From Miscanthus floridulus (Eukaryota > Streptophyta > Magnoliopsida > Poales > Poaceae), in assembly GCF_019320115.1 (NCBI RefSeq), contig NC_089581.1, positions 14,871,925-14,935,924 of the forward strand: 64,000 nucleotides of DNA, written 5' to 3'. Of this stretch, positions 1-12,222 are shown in pieces. Within the stretch, counting starts at the first letter, position 1. The number at the start of each line of letters is the position of its first letter. Made by a program: the position numbers and the translations under genes. The notes below the pieces were generated by a model. It searched no databases. It was not told where the DNA came from and saw only the letters and a list, made by a program, of their open reading frames with translations.

Positions 1-654
1 ATTTTTATTTGTCATTTTAGGTTACGAGAAATTGATCTATACACTTTATCACATGCACTAACACATAAACACGATGCTCATGATATGTTTTAGTAAATAA
101 TTTAGGGTGTAACACCGAGCGTGTTACATTAATCTTTTGCGCGCTTCTCCATGCCACTGTGGAGTCAAATCTAAAATTTGCCCGTAACACATCTCTCCAC
201 CGGACCAGACAATCCATTGGCAGTCCACTAACGCGGATTTGGTCCGGCCGGGCTAATCCCCTGTGCCATGAGATTAGCGGGACACTAATCCTAGATTAGC
301 GAGAGCCTGCTTCCCTGCCTGCCTACTGTCAGCTGTCACCCGATGCCTGGGTGGCTTGGTATTTGCGCCCTTGGGGGTCATATGGTCCATGTGATGTTTT
401 CAAGCTTGAGAGCTAGGGCCCTACATTTCCGGCACACGACAGCAGTGGCCGTACGTTCCTCTAGTGTCTTGTAACTCCAAAACGGTTTTCTGGGGAGCCT
501 GCTGTAAAACAAACAGGCAGGATCAAACGATTCTAATATTTATCGAGGTGATTGTCTGGAGCTTGTCCTTTGGCTGCACGCTATAGCCAGCTAGCTACTA
601 GACCGCAAGTTGTGAGCATATATATGCATGTCCCCAGGGCACAGATCGACTGCA

Positions 655-709
<55 letters not shown>

Positions 710-2084
710 GTCGAGTGCATGATACTTGCATTGGTTGCATTGTTAGATTCGCTACAAGTAGACATTGGTGAAGTATTACGAGAGCTTTAGATTTGCGTAG
801 TATCTTGCGATGCCGTAATCTTTCAAGATACTCTTCCTATGAATGAAACTGGTGTGATAGCTGTGATGGTTAGGACTTGATTACGTGTACAGAAGAGTTG
901 TCCATTACAAAATGTCCTAGTGAGATTTTGAACCTAATAGCTCTGGTACCAATGATTTTTTTTGTACTGATGAAAAAGGAAACAAGGAATGCTAGGCATA
1001 AGTTTGAACAAATGAGTACAAGGACTTCGAAACTCTGCCTTTTAGCTATATACTCCTAAGTTCTACTTCATTTTATAGGTGTAAGAACATATTCGTCGTA
1101 ACCGGGAAGTAAACAAATAGCCTATACAATCTTCGTTCCAAAAGAAAAATAGCCTATACATTCTAGGTGAATGGTGCCTAAAAAAATTCCTTCACTGTTT
1201 CACTAAACATTTTCATATTTCAGAGTATATACACTTGTTGAATAAATCAACTCTGAACATTACTCTGAGAAAAAAAAATTAAAGTGATAATATAAAGGTT
1301 GATAGGTTACAGAGTAATAAGACCCGCAAAATAGTGGGAAAATACAAATGTCTGTTTAGCAATGTAATTATTCTCTCTTCCTCCACTAAGATGTTCTAGA
1401 TAGGGTGCCAAATTTAATTAGCTGGTGTTGCTGTCCTCTCTATAAGATCCGCATTACCTTTTTTTATCAAAATAAAGTATCATGATAGTTAAAAAAAAAT
1501 TCTAGCAACTAGGTGAACCATTTCTAACGAGATGTAAGACAGTGAGATCTCTTTATTTGCTTCAGCACACCCCTGATAGAAATGATTCCAATCTTAATAA
1601 ACCAAAATAGATAACTATATGTAATACGCATTATTACGGCAGAGCAAATATGTATTCATCTCGCAAAGTAAACTCAGACCAGATTTTTTTCCCTGGCCAA
1701 AGATTCAAACATGTACCTATATATCTCAAATCATAAATTAAGTTTATTCATCTACGCTGGTGGGTTAGCTGCATTTATTGCTGATTATTATGTCGAAATG
1801 ATGTGTGCAAGGCATTTGTTCCGCCTGAACGCGTCTTCCTGCGCCTACGGACCAGCCCAATATACTTCCCACGTATGTCCCTTCTGTCGCTCCTGCTGTC
1901 CGCCTCGCCTACTACTGCTCCGCGCGCCCGCCCCGCTGCTCCTGCTCCGCCGCCCAACGACACCGACAAGCACCGCCAACACAAGGAGAAGCGCCAGGTC
2001 CTGGCGCGGATGCCCTCCGGCATGGCCCTGCTACAGTTACGACGCCCCGATACAGACGACAGAGGAGGCCACACCAGGATATTA
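1..2084. other. Gene-free intergenic stretch
   Basis: I see no gene here. The stretch is AT-rich with only short open frames that lack recognisable motifs. The one clear feature is a GT/GA microsatellite near 655-705, listed separately. From about 1800 to 2080 the DNA becomes GC-rich and open in several frames on both strands, but no protein family is recognisable, and it probably belongs to the repeat that continues to 2570. Confidence 0.6.
655..705. repeat. Compound (GT)n(GA)n microsatellite
   Basis: A short GT run passes directly into about 18 GA units without interruption. It is a dinucleotide microsatellite and is likely polymorphic in length. Confidence 0.95.
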
Positions 2085-2570
2085 TGCATGTTGCAAGTGT
2101 ACATTTCAAATGTTTTCAGATATTTTAGAGGTATATTACAAATATTTTATACAGATGTTGCAAAAGTAGATTGTGTTGTTGCATATGTTGCAATGGTTCT
2201 ACATGTATGTTGTAAGTGTGTTTATCTGCATGTTGCATATGTTTTGCAATGGTTTTCAAGTGTTTTTGTAAGTGTTTCAGACACATGTTTCAAGTGTTTG
2301 ATATGTCTTCAAACATATGTTGAAAGTGTTACATCTGGATGTTTCAAAAGTAGATCGGTTGTTGCACACGGAATGCGCGTGGGAAGCGAAAGGGGGCTCG
2401 AGTGGCCCCTGCGTGGGCGCGCGAAACGCAAGCATGGGCGAGGGCTTGCTGGCATGGGCGGGGAGTACAGGCGCGCGGGAAACGAATCCGCCCAGGCCAC
2501 GGTACCGTCCGACGGATCGGTATCCGATCGGACGTCCGGGCGCCAGCAATTCCGTTATTATGTAGTACAT
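2085..2570. repeat. Degenerate short repeats with GC-rich end, probable non-autonomous DNA transposon
   Basis: From about 2085 to 2360 the sequence repeats variants of a 'tgttgcaagtgttt' motif, with words such as atgttgca, aagtgttt and catgtttca recurring many times. This passes into a GC-rich block ending near 2560 in 'tcggacgtccgg'. Dispersed grass elements with this composition exist and are often ascribed to Mutator-like elements, but I could not find paired terminal inverted repeats here. The family assignment is a guess; the repetitive nature is visible. Confidence 0.4.
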
Positions 2571-2576
2571 GTTGCA

Positions 2577-4163
2577 TTACAACAACAACAATAAAGTCTT
2601 TAAGTCCCAAACAAATTGAGATAGACTAGAGTTAAAACCCAGCAGAAGCAATCAAGGTTTAGGCATGTGAATAGCTGTTTTCCAAGCACTCCTATCTAAG
2701 GCTAAGTCTTTGGATATATTCCATCCTTTCAAGTCTCCTTTTATTGCCTCTACCCAAGTCAACTTCGGTCTTCCTCTGCCTCTCTTCAAGTTACTATTCT
2801 GGCTTAGGATTCCACTACGCACCGGTGCCTCTAGAGATCTCCGTTGGACATGTCCAAACCTTCTCAACCGGTGTTGGACAAGCTTTTCTTCAATTGGTGC
2901 TACCCCTAATCTATCACGTATATCATCGTTCTGAACTCAATCCCTTCTTGTATGACCGTAAATCCAACGCAACATACGCATTTCCACGACATTTATCTGT
3001 TAAACATGTCGTCTTTTCGTAGGCCAACATTCTGCACCATACAACATAACAAGTCTAATCGCCGTCCTATAAAACTTGCCTTTTAGCTTGTGTGGTACCC
3101 TTTTGTCACATAGGACACTAGATGCTTGGCGCCACTTCATCCACCCTGCTTTGATGCTATGGCTAACATCTTCATCAATATCCCCGTCTCTCTGTAGCAT
3201 TGATCCTAAATATCAAATATATCCTTCCTAGGCACTACTTGACCTTCCAAACTAATATCTTCCTCCTCCCGAGTAGTTGTGCCGAAGTCATATCTCATAT
3301 ACTCAGTTTTAGTTCTATTGAGTCTAAACCTTTGAACTCCAAAGTCTCCCACCATAACTCCAGTTTCTGATTCACTCATGTTCGGCTTTCAACAACTAGC
3401 ACTACATCGTCCACGAAAGCATACACCAAGGGATGTCTCTTGTATGTCCCTTGTGACCTCATCCATCACTAGGCAAACATATAAGGGTCCAAAGCTGACC
3501 CTTGATGTAGTCATATCCTAATCGGAAAGTCATCTGTGTCTCTATCACTTGTTCGAACACTAGTCACAACATTGTTGTGCATGTCTTTAATGAGCCCGAC
3601 GTACTTCGTTGGAACTTTATGTTTGTCCAAAGCGCACCACATAGCATTCCTTGGTATTTTATCATAAGCCTTCTCTAAGTCAATAAAAATCATGTGTAGG
3701 TTCTTCTTCTTCTTCCTATACCGCTTCATAACTTGTCTTATTAAAAAAATGACTTCCATGGTTGACCTTCTGGGCATGAAACCAAATTAGTTCATAGAGA
3801 CCCGTGTTATTGCTCTCAAGTGATGCTCGATAACTCTCTCCCATAGCTTCATAGTATGGCTCATCAACTTAATTTCCCGGTAATTAGTATAACTTTGAAT
3901 ATCCCCTTTATTCTTGCAGATCGGTACCAATATACTTTTCCTCCACTCGTCAGGCATATTGTTCGATACAAAATATGGTTGAACAGCTTGGTTAGCCATA
4001 TTATAACTATGTCCCCGAGGCATCTCCACGCCTCGATTGGGATACCATTCGGTCCCATCGCCTTACATCCTTTCATCCTTTTCAACGTCTCTCTGACCTC
4101 AGATTCTTGATTCTCCGCACAAGTGGCTATGATACTTCACTGATATTTTATTTTTAAAATCTT
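2577..4163 (-). mobile_element. RTE-type LINE fragment, 5'-truncated and decayed
   Basis: On the - strand this reads as broken pieces of a non-LTR reverse transcriptase in the order expected for the RTE clade. Near 4085-3790 is the segment with GPNGIPIEAWR, then MPDEWRKSILVPICKNKGD and the NYR block. Near 3777-3511 is the fingers/palm piece FIDLEKAYDKIPRN. Near 3060-3000 lies [13 protein letters not shown], and near 2867-2652 the C-terminal RRFGHVQRR and GRGRPKLTW segment. Frames change several times, so no functional protein remains. The 3' end is a short AAC/GTT repeat at 2577-2591, typical of RTE tails rather than poly(A). The 5' end stops at a perfect hairpin (4126-4207). Endonuclease and upstream regions are missing. 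Confidence 0.85.
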
Positions 4164-4207
4164 GCATTAAAGATTTTAAAAATAAAATATCAGTGAAGTA
4201 TCATAGC
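4126..4207. repeat. Perfect 38-bp inverted repeat with 6-nt loop
   Basis: The left arm 4126-4163 and right arm 4170-4207 are exact reverse complements over all 38 positions, separated by the 6-nt loop GCATTA. The arms are AT-rich except at their bases. The left arm continues the LINE sequence, so the right arm looks like a snap-back copy made at the 5' end of the insertion. A transcript through it would form a long perfect stem. Confidence 0.95.
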
Positions 4208-5827
4208 AAATGCCTGTTTTTTCAATATGTAACGTCATATAACTGCATATTATGAATTGCAAAAAAAAAGTGCATATCATTGGTATTGAAATAACGTCAA
4301 GGCATAGGGGCTTTGGCCCCTCTAGTTTCTTCAAAAAAAACGTCAAGGCCACCTTTACAATGCAAGAAAAAAATCAGCATGGTTGAGAGAAGAAGATGAA
4401 ACAGGACAATGTAAGTTTTTTTGAGTATCTCGCTACCAGTGACCCTTCTCTCTTCCTCCTCAAAAAATGGATTCAAATCGAAGCTGGACCGCCCTTTTTG
4501 AGAGATCACAAACGCTTACGTGCTGGAGTGAGCGACAGAGATTGCAGGTGATGGTCACGCATCAGCCAGAGCGCCTGTATGAGCATTATTTGAAAGGGAA
4601 AGCAGCATTGGGGAGTAGTGGGAGTACCAACAAGAGATCATCTGCTGCATATCTCCCGACGAAAGAACGTTTAGAGAAGATTTTTACCATGAGTTTAGGA
4701 TAACATCGTCATATGCACAGCAGAGGCGACGCAGAGACCAGAGTGGTTATTGCTAGTCCAAATGCGCCATGGAGCACTCAGGTCCATGTCATGGAGCCAC
4801 GAAGCACTGCACTCAGGTCGATCTCATGCGGAGGTTACATCACGCGAGTGCCGACGGAAGGGGAATTTATGAGCTTATACCGCTATCCAGTACCCATCGC
4901 TCTCGTGTCCCCCTCAAGAAAGGAGCATGTCGAAATCGACTGCTGCGCCTGCGCTCCATCGATATACTCAGACGAGCTAATTAACCAACTCTGCCTAAAC
5001 CCTCATCGGCCCTCTAAACCTGGAAAGGGAAAAGAAAAAGGACCCATTTAATCAACGGCATGCGTAGCAACCTTGACGTAATGCAAGTTGCCACGCTTCT
5101 GATTGCATCACTTCTCTGTAGCTGGACGCTGGTGCTGCTAAAACTTTCTGAATGCCCGTTTGGTAGCAGTCTCTCTCTGTTTCACGATATGCTTTTAATG
5201 GCCTCGCGCGAGAGAGCATTGTTTCACGACATATATCCGTGACTTTAAATGCGAAGTGTGATCTGAATTTTGCAGGGAAATGGGCACTTATTAATGTACT
5301 GCAACTAGGTTTCTATGTTCCAGGATGTAAACAACCAGTACACATAATGGCAGGTATATAAGGACATATACTAGTACATCCCTTATTTCTAAAAATAAAT
5401 AAATAATTGGCATACTACATCGAAAGAGCCCGGGAGTGCGGTAGCGAATGCAGTGACTGATAAGAGCAGCCACTTTCATAGAGTTAAAGAGGTGGTTAGA
5501 ACTGACTGGTGATTGGCGACAATTGCCACGGCGCCGTGTCGCGCATTAAATTGAACGGCGACGGCGCTGAATACGGCCGATGAGAATGACGGCGCCATCA
5601 TGCCGCCCCGGCCGTTCACCGCGCCGCGCACCCTATCTGCTAATCTACCCCACTGTACTCTGCTCTATCTCCTCCGATCCTGAAACCGTCTGCGCCGCGT
5701 GTATTGCGCCACGCGGCCTCACGCCATCGTCTCACTGCCCTCGCCGTCCGTCTGTCCATCTGAGAAGGACGGGCATTTTTTTTTTGGCGGCTGGCTTTTT
5801 TCACAGGTGCGCAGTAGCTTGGGTTTA
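4208..5827. other. Gene-free stretch, several unrecognised short open frames
   Basis: Open frames on the + strand at 4467-4703 and 4713-5051 and on both strands around 5580-5940 show no motif that I recognise, no convincing splice structure and no promoter. A GC-rich patch lies at 5510-5770. I see no supported gene. Confidence 0.5.
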
Positions 5828-6072
5828 CGAGGCGTTCGGATACTAATAAAAAATAAATTATAGAATCCGTCAGTAAATAACGAGACGAATTTCTAGTTAA
5901 TCCATTATTGGCGTGTGTGTTACTATAGCACTTTATTGTCAAATTATAGACTAATTACGCTTAAAAGATTCGTCTAGTAAATTAGTCGTAAACTGTACCA
6001 TTAGTTATTTTTTAAGTCTATATTTATATCTAAACATTTGATCCGACAGATGTAAAGTTTTGGAGTGAGAAC
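5828..6072. mobile_element. MITE of the grass 'gattcgtct' type (Tourist-like)
   Basis: This AT-rich 245-bp block contains the paired motifs 'gagacgaat' (near 5881) and 'aaaagattcgtct' (near 5963) together with the 'aattagt' and 'gttatttttt' words found in the three better preserved Tourist-like copies in this window (14692, 58045, 62558). Its ends have diverged, so terminal repeats and target duplication are not clear. Confidence 0.55.
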
Positions 6073-6264
6073 TGTACAAGGGCTTGTTCATGGCCGGTTA
6101 CGCAGGGCTCCACAGATGTGCTGTGCCGGAGACAACTTTGGATCTGCCGGGAGACAACTTGGACCTGCACCGCCGGCAATGATACCGTCTGATCCTCGAC
6201 GCCCATTTGTAAACTGGCGAAAACTCTGCCTCGAACACCTAGTTTTACAGAGTCTGTTGCGCTA

Positions 6265-6624
6265 ATGCGTTTCAGTTCAGGATTTCTGATGGACTCTGAG
6301 CTCTATGACGCTCAACTTCATGGCATGCTCGAGCTGGACGTTGACATCGTCGAGCGCACAACTCCTGAACAGGCTGAACTTTACTCTACTTTCCCATATA
6401 GTACGGTTTATTACTTTCTTGCTGCAGATAACTCAGAGCTGAACACCGGCGTGCAGAGTGTTCTGTCCCCGGCCGAATATATAACAAGCTTGCTGAAAAC
6501 GACATGTTGTATGTCAGATAGCAAAAATTCCTTTTGCCCCAACTCAACTCCTTGTTTGATTGTCGAAATAGCCTCTCTGTTCCCCACTTTGCATCTACTG
6601 AGAGTGACAGTGAGCATAAGATAA
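6265..6624 (+). other. Unrecognised 119-codon open frame
   Basis: An open frame beginning MRFSSGFLMDSELYDAQLHG shows protein-like composition for its first 60 codons but matches no family I know. It has no obvious promoter, splice sites or flanking exons. It may be a gene fragment or chance. It lies just upstream of a complete retroposon insertion. Confidence 0.15.
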
Positions 6625-6738
6625 GAAACGATCTTTCTGGATGAACGACAGAAAAAGGCATTCCTAGAACATGGTTCACTCGATTGTGCCATGGTGATTA
6701 GAATATCTGCATGAAAGCATGGACATACATAGGCGTAT

Positions 6739-7448
6739 AAAATTGAAATATCCAAGGAAAAAACAAAAGGCCCTCTCCTCCCCCGCGTCGCTCCGTACAG
6801 GGCGACACGGGGGCGACTCCTCCACCGTCACCACCCACGCCGGCGCTTCAGCTTCCTCTTCGCTTTGGTCTATCCACCTCGGGTGTTGGTGTCGCCGTAG
6901 CCGTTTCTTCTTCGCAGCGGTTGCTTGGTCGCTGGCGGATACGTCTTCTTCTTCGCAACGGCTACCTGGGCGCTGGCAGATACAGTCTTCTTCTTCTTCG
7001 CAGCGGCTACCTGATCGCTGGCGGACATTGTCGCCTTCTCCTTCGCAACGACTACCTGGTGGCTTGCAGATGGATGCTGAGCTCTCCGCAGCGGCTACCT
7101 GGTCGCTTGTGGATGGATGCTAAGTTCTCCGTAGCGGCTACCTGGTCACTTGCGGATGGATGCTGAGCTTTCTACCGGTGGATGCTTTGCCACCACGGCT
7201 TCACCCACCCTATGTTGGTGACCTTTGCGCGGATGTATTTTTTCTTTGGCAGGCATAATCCGTTGGTGTTTTGAGCTGGAGGTTTCCCCTCGTGTTTTCT
7301 TGTTGTTTGTTTGTGTCTTTGGGATCCCGTCGGTAATCATAGGATTACTTGTGAGTCTTTTGTATCCGTGTAAGCTGTTCTTTCGGCACTCCCACTTCTT
7401 CTTAATGAAATACACGTCAATGCGTGCTCAAAAAAAATTGAAATATCC
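6739..7448 (+). mobile_element. Complete ~0.68-kb retroposon with VNTR core and 15-bp TSD
   Basis: The insertion occupies 6754-7433 and is flanked by the exact 15-bp direct repeat AAAATTGAAATATCC at 6739-6753 and 7434-7448, overlapping a terminal A-run. It has a GC-rich leader (about 6770-6917), a central tandem array of 41-45-bp units (6918-7172), and a 3' tail with 'cttcttaatgaaatacacgtc' just before the A-run. A tail of this kind resembles plant L1-type LINEs. The long variable-length target duplication and A-tail show target-primed reverse transcription. There is no reverse transcriptase inside, so it must have been mobilised in trans. The layout recalls composite retroposons of the leader-VNTR-LINE tail type. 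Confidence 0.85.
6918..7172 (+). repeat. Minisatellite, about six units of 41-45 bp
   Basis: Units begin with 'cggctacctggtcgct' or close variants and end with 'cttcgcag' or 'ctccgtag'. Unit lengths are 41, 45, 45, 43 and 43 bp, followed by a partial unit. Early units carry a TTC-rich spacer, later ones 'gatggatgctgag', so the array has two subtypes in order. It forms the core of the retroposon at 6754-7433. Confidence 0.85.
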
Positions 7449-7457
7449 CTCACCATA

Positions 7458-7683
7458 TACTCCCTTCGTGCTAAAAAAATACAATTCTCAACTCCCGAAA
7501 AGTCAATTTCAAGTTTAATCAAAATCTATATAAAAATTTTATAATATTTATGATACCAAGTAACTATCATTAGATTAGATATAAAATATATTTTCATAGT
7601 AAATCTATTTAAGGACATAAATACTTAAGAAAGTTTGACTCGCCCTAAACCTAGAATTGCATTTTTTTGGAATGGAGGGAGTA
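7458..7683. mobile_element. Stowaway-type MITE
   Basis: The 222-bp AT-rich element 7460-7681 begins CTCCCTTCGTGCTAAAAAA and ends with the reverse complement of CTCCCTCCATTCCAAAAAA. It is flanked by TA at 7458-7459 and 7682-7683. These are the terminal repeat and target site of Stowaway (Tc1/mariner-derived) MITEs. It has no coding capacity. Confidence 0.85.
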
Positions 7684-7876
7684 CTCTCTTAGTTCTTCAC
7701 TTTAGGTTTGTTCTAAACCAAACTTCTCTAACTTTAACCAAGGGTAAAATATATGAACATCTTCAAGTTAAATAAGTGTTCTACCATAATATATTTCATG
7801 GAGAATTTTATAAAACATTTGATGTTTGACTTAGGAAAAATCCAAATGAACTATAATTTTCGAATGGAGAGAGTAG
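7684..7876. mobile_element. Second, decayed Stowaway-like MITE abutting the first
   Basis: Directly after the first MITE, 'ctctcttagttcttcacttt' opens a 190-bp AT-rich block that closes with 'ttttcgaatggagagagta'. The ends are imperfect inverted repeats with a final TA, as expected for an older Stowaway copy. Confidence 0.5.
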
Positions 7877-10800
7877 CTCTATATTTTCTTCTCTACAAAG
7901 TTCTACCACACGCAATAACTGAAATTAAACCCATTAGGTACAATCAAACGTGTTCCCTGCTACGAAACAAACAAAACAATCCATAAAGGTAAATGATCCT
8001 TTGGGAGCCATGAAGTGGCATCATAGACAAAAACGATAGTTCTGTTCTTCATTGCTCTTCTTTTGCCAAAAAAACTGCTCACAAGTCACAACAAACCAAG
8101 TACTTAATTATAAAAAACAAACTAAGTACTTGTTTTTAAACATATTTTTTCTTGAGTAGATCACAAAAATTATCAATGTGGTCAAAGGCTAGCCTTACGC
8201 TGAATATGCATAAGAGCAAGCGCTAATTTTTAGACAAGGGTAAGCACATAATTATATCAAGGTTCAACTCTAGTCTTAGTTATTTAACAACTACACCAAG
8301 AATGTGGCTTGCACAATTGTGCGGCTAGGATATAGTCCATTGCTTACGTAACTTAGACAATTTTCTTCTTGACCCTTTGACTCTCATTCACTGCTCTCAA
8401 ACAAATAGCTTCATAAGTATTTAGTATTGCTACAAGTAGTTATCCATCGTTAATGATCTAAAGCTATGTTTTATTTATTGCTTGGTTGATGCCCAAACCT
8501 CTCACTACATATGAGTTTCAAGCATCGTCAACTACCTCCTATATATGCCAAGGATTCATAAGGCCCAATTGCTTTGTCGACACTTCTTGCTATTGCTGGA
8601 TCTTGTGGTTGTAAGATGAACTCCGCAAACATCTAACTCCCCCTAGTTAGAGTTATGACATCAAGTTATGGGCCGGGGAAGCACCTATAGTCCCAATGTT
8701 TCAAAAAGCACTAGGTAGTAGTCAGGCGGATGGGCTCTGCCCAGCACCTAGGCATGCCTAAAGCATCATCTAGGTGTTGCTAGGCATTTGTACTTCTGTG
8801 AACGGATCAAGTAATGTGTTGCTAAATAGAGGGAACTCAACATATCAAAACAAAAAATCGATGTTACCATCCATCCATCATCAACAATATGGTCATAATT
8901 CATGTTTCCCGATCTATAGTTTGACTAATTTTCACATATGTATCAAGCCAAAAACATCTCTATGCTTATAAAAACTAACAAAATGCTTGGGTGTTAGGAA
9001 AGGCACTGCAACTCTGCCTAGCACATAGGCATTGCCTTTTAAAAAAAACTTATATCTTCCCATATTGACGGTGGGGAACCATGATTTTCAAGTTGGGTAA
9101 GAAAAAAAATGCAAAATATATATGATGGCAAGATAGATTTGAATGCAAACGGTTCACACTATAAACATCACCACCAATTAGAGAAAATAGTTTGCTCTAG
9201 CTTATTTCTTTTCTATTTCTCAAAAACTTATTAGGATCTACCTGAAACTAAAAATCACCATACCCAAGTAGCTATTTGTGCACGAAAAAAAAGAAATGGG
9301 GAATGAGAATTAGACATTCTCACCTACTAGGGTGTTAGCTCATGGCTTACTAGGTAGAAGGAAATGCCGCCTGCTAGGCCACCTGCTTGACTTGACCGAG
9401 GTGACAAGCCAGATTTGAGAGACAAAAAGAGATGAGGTGGCATTGTGGATTTAGGCTTCTGTAGGAATGAGATGACCCGAGGGGAGGTGAATAGTTGTTT
9501 TTGAAACTTAATCGCGAAGGATAGCCAATATAAATACGAAGATGAACTAACGGTCTAGCCACATGACTACACCGTTGTAACTAAGTTCACAAGCACCCTA
9601 ACAAGAGATTAAACAAGGAAGCAACTAGGGTGTCGGGCATGAGAGGGCTCACCTAAACAAGTCTAGTTGGCAAGATCAATGAACCTAAGCAACTAGAGCA
9701 CAAGCTAGCACAAGGGAACTCCTACACATACTAGTAAGAAAAGGTAAACACTAGTAAGCAATTACACTAGAGAGCAACAACACTAGCGGAAGATAACACA
9801 AATAAAAAGCAAGTCTTAGAAAGTGCACCAATGGGAGACAACAGATGGCATGATGATTTTTCTCTCGAGATTCAGTGGCTTGCCAGCCACCTACTCCTCG
9901 TTGAGGCGAGTTCAAGGATTACCGATCCTCTCGTTAGCTCCTAAGCTTAGACTACCTCACAAGGTAGGCTCCAACGTGAGCATTGGACTTGAGACGATCT
10001 ATCAACTTGACACTCCATGTCTCGCTTCTACTAGAGTTGCTCTTCTCCTTCCTACAGCAGGGACAACCGGACAAGCACAACAACCCCTCACAAGTCTCCT
10101 CCGGAGCACTACACAATCTCCTTTATTGGCTTCAATAGAGTCACAACCACCAGGTTGTCTAGAAGGTGGCAACCTCGAGTAACAAGCTCTCAAGCATGCA
10201 TAACCAGCCCCTAGTGCCACTAGATGCTATCTCATTCAAGCAAATGCACTATATCACTCCCATCTCACCTCGAATGTGATCTCAACTTGGCATATGTGAG
10301 TGGAGGGCTATCCTTGTCTCTAATGTGTGTGGGTACAACCCTTGGGCACTAGCAAGCATCAACCAACCGGCTAACCCACCTATTTATAAGCTAACCCAAG
10401 AAACTAGCCATTACAAGATTTACACGGCTTCTATGGGAGCAATGGAAGATCTACTGCTACCACTAGAGAACCCACTAGAGAAGGCCTATTAGCTAACTCA
10501 ACAGTCACTGCCATTGTGTCAGAACTGGTTGTTGCCCGGCCCCAAGCTCTTATCCACTCTTTCTGGTGGCCACCAAAGAAATCCAATGACCCCATCGAGC
10601 CTCTGCAGAAACAGCCAGCGTGAAGCCTACACCCTGTTCTGTCGTTGCTATTTCAGCTGATTTCGGTTAATTTAATAATATTTTTGTGAGAGAGAATAAA
10701 CCAAAATAAACACAAGCCAGTTGAAAAGTAGATAAGCTCCAGAGCCCACTGAGGGCAACCACTAGAAAAATCTAGTGGCCCCTGAAACTTTTTTTTTTAT

Positions 10801-11810
10801 TTTGACAATACAGAAGGTATTCGCCACCACCGGAAAAGTTTAGTCCCAGATCGCCAGACTTTTTTTGACAGTACAGAAGGTGTTTGTCATAAGAGCCACG
10901 GTGCACCCAGGCATGTCGGCTCCATATCATCTAGTGCGTATAGTCTCCTACAATGTGTTAGCCGATTGTTGCAACTACCCATTGGAAACCATTGTTGAAC
11001 CCTTCGGTGCTACCACTAGATCATCTAGGTCTTAACGAACCACATACCAAATGACACTAACAAATCACTTTAAGTTATACTAATACTCTACGACATTTTT
11101 TTTTGCTAGTTTAGATTAGATTACAACACATATAGTTCTTTGATTAAGGAAATTTGACATCTTGAGTGCTATGGTGCACACCAAAACAACTATGCATACC
11201 ATCGCAAAACTAACTACGGGTGGAGTTTAGGACCAAGAAAAGATAAAAGGAAAAAATTAGAGTGGATGAATTTTTTTTCAACAATTAAATATAAGTTTAA
11301 CAGTTGAAAGCCAAAATATAAATTCATTATATCACAAAAAGGAAGCAACAAGAACTAATATAATTTAAACTAAGATTTTAACTAAATATATAGTCCTCTG
11401 TCCCTATGCAAATGGCATTTATTTTGGGGCCGAGCAAGGTATTAAAAACTCACAAGGGTACAATCTTAAATGATAAAACACATATATTATAACCGTTAAA
11501 TTTATCACAACCAGATAGAGATTATTGTAGACTATCTAGATGGGTATTTATTATGTTAAAGAAAGAATATATATATATATATAGAAGAAACATAAACAAG
11601 CTTAATTAGTTGCACATACTAAATTTGTTTAGAAAACTTTCAATACCTATATAGCGCAAGATTTTGGACCCTACTGAAGCTGGAGTTGATTTATGCTAAA
11701 AGAAGATTAAGCCTACATAGTACTGAACAAAGTGGAAATGGAAAAGCGCGGACCCAGTATACCTTTTTCACCTGGTGGGGCCAACTCCGAGGTCCAAGGG
11801 TACACAAAGC
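7877..11810. other. Gene-free, repeat-derived stretch
   Basis: No gene is supported. The blocks 8670-9040 (with 'gcctagcacctaggca'-like words at both ends) and 9300-10660 look like dispersed repeats. The latter contains a + strand open frame at 9823-10182 without recognisable motifs. From 10660 to 11790 the DNA is AT-rich with short (AT)n runs near 11560. This region lies upstream of the HLS1-like promoter. Confidence 0.5.
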
Positions 11811-11813
11811 CGG

Positions 11814-11821
11814 TATAAATA
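11814..11821 (+). promoter_or_regulatory. TATA box of the HLS1-like gene
   Basis: TATAAATA sits in a GC-richer context just where the AT-rich intergenic DNA ends. Transcription would be expected to start about 30 bp downstream, near 11845. This implies a leader of some 700 bp before the ATG at 12575, probably shortened by an intron. Confidence 0.6.
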
Positions 11822-11864
11822 GCAGTCGCAAGCGGCTCTCACGCCATCAACGGAGCTGAGCCTC

Positions 11865-11981
11865 ATGAGCAGCGGTGGGCAGCCGCCTTCCCCTGTGTGT
11901 TGCGGATCGCTACACCACCACTGTCACCACTCACCACTCACCACTCAGTTACTCACCCACATCCATCCCCGCCCACAGTGA
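11865..11981 (+). promoter_or_regulatory. Upstream ORF in the HLS1-like leader
   Basis: A 38-codon open frame (ATG at 11865, TGA at 11979-11981) lies just after the predicted transcription start. Its product would be rich in His, Pro and Ser (it starts MSSGGQPPSP). If the leader is as predicted, it is the first ATG met by scanning ribosomes and could lower translation of the main frame. Confidence 0.35.
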
Positions 11982-12222
11982 GGCAGTGAGCACTGGAGAC
12001 TGAGCAGCATCCCCTCTGCTATAGCTAGGGAGGCTGTAGTAGCATAGCAACCTGTTCTCCGATCCTACCGGCCGTCTTCTTCCCTGCACGGCGGCCGTCG
12101 TCTTCCCTGCACGGCCTGCGGCTCCGCTCGAAAGCTAGCTCCTACACGCCTGCAGCAGCTTTACCACCGCCGCGGCCACCTCTCCTTCGAAAAGAAAGCG
12201 CGGCGGCTCTTGCTATAGCTAG

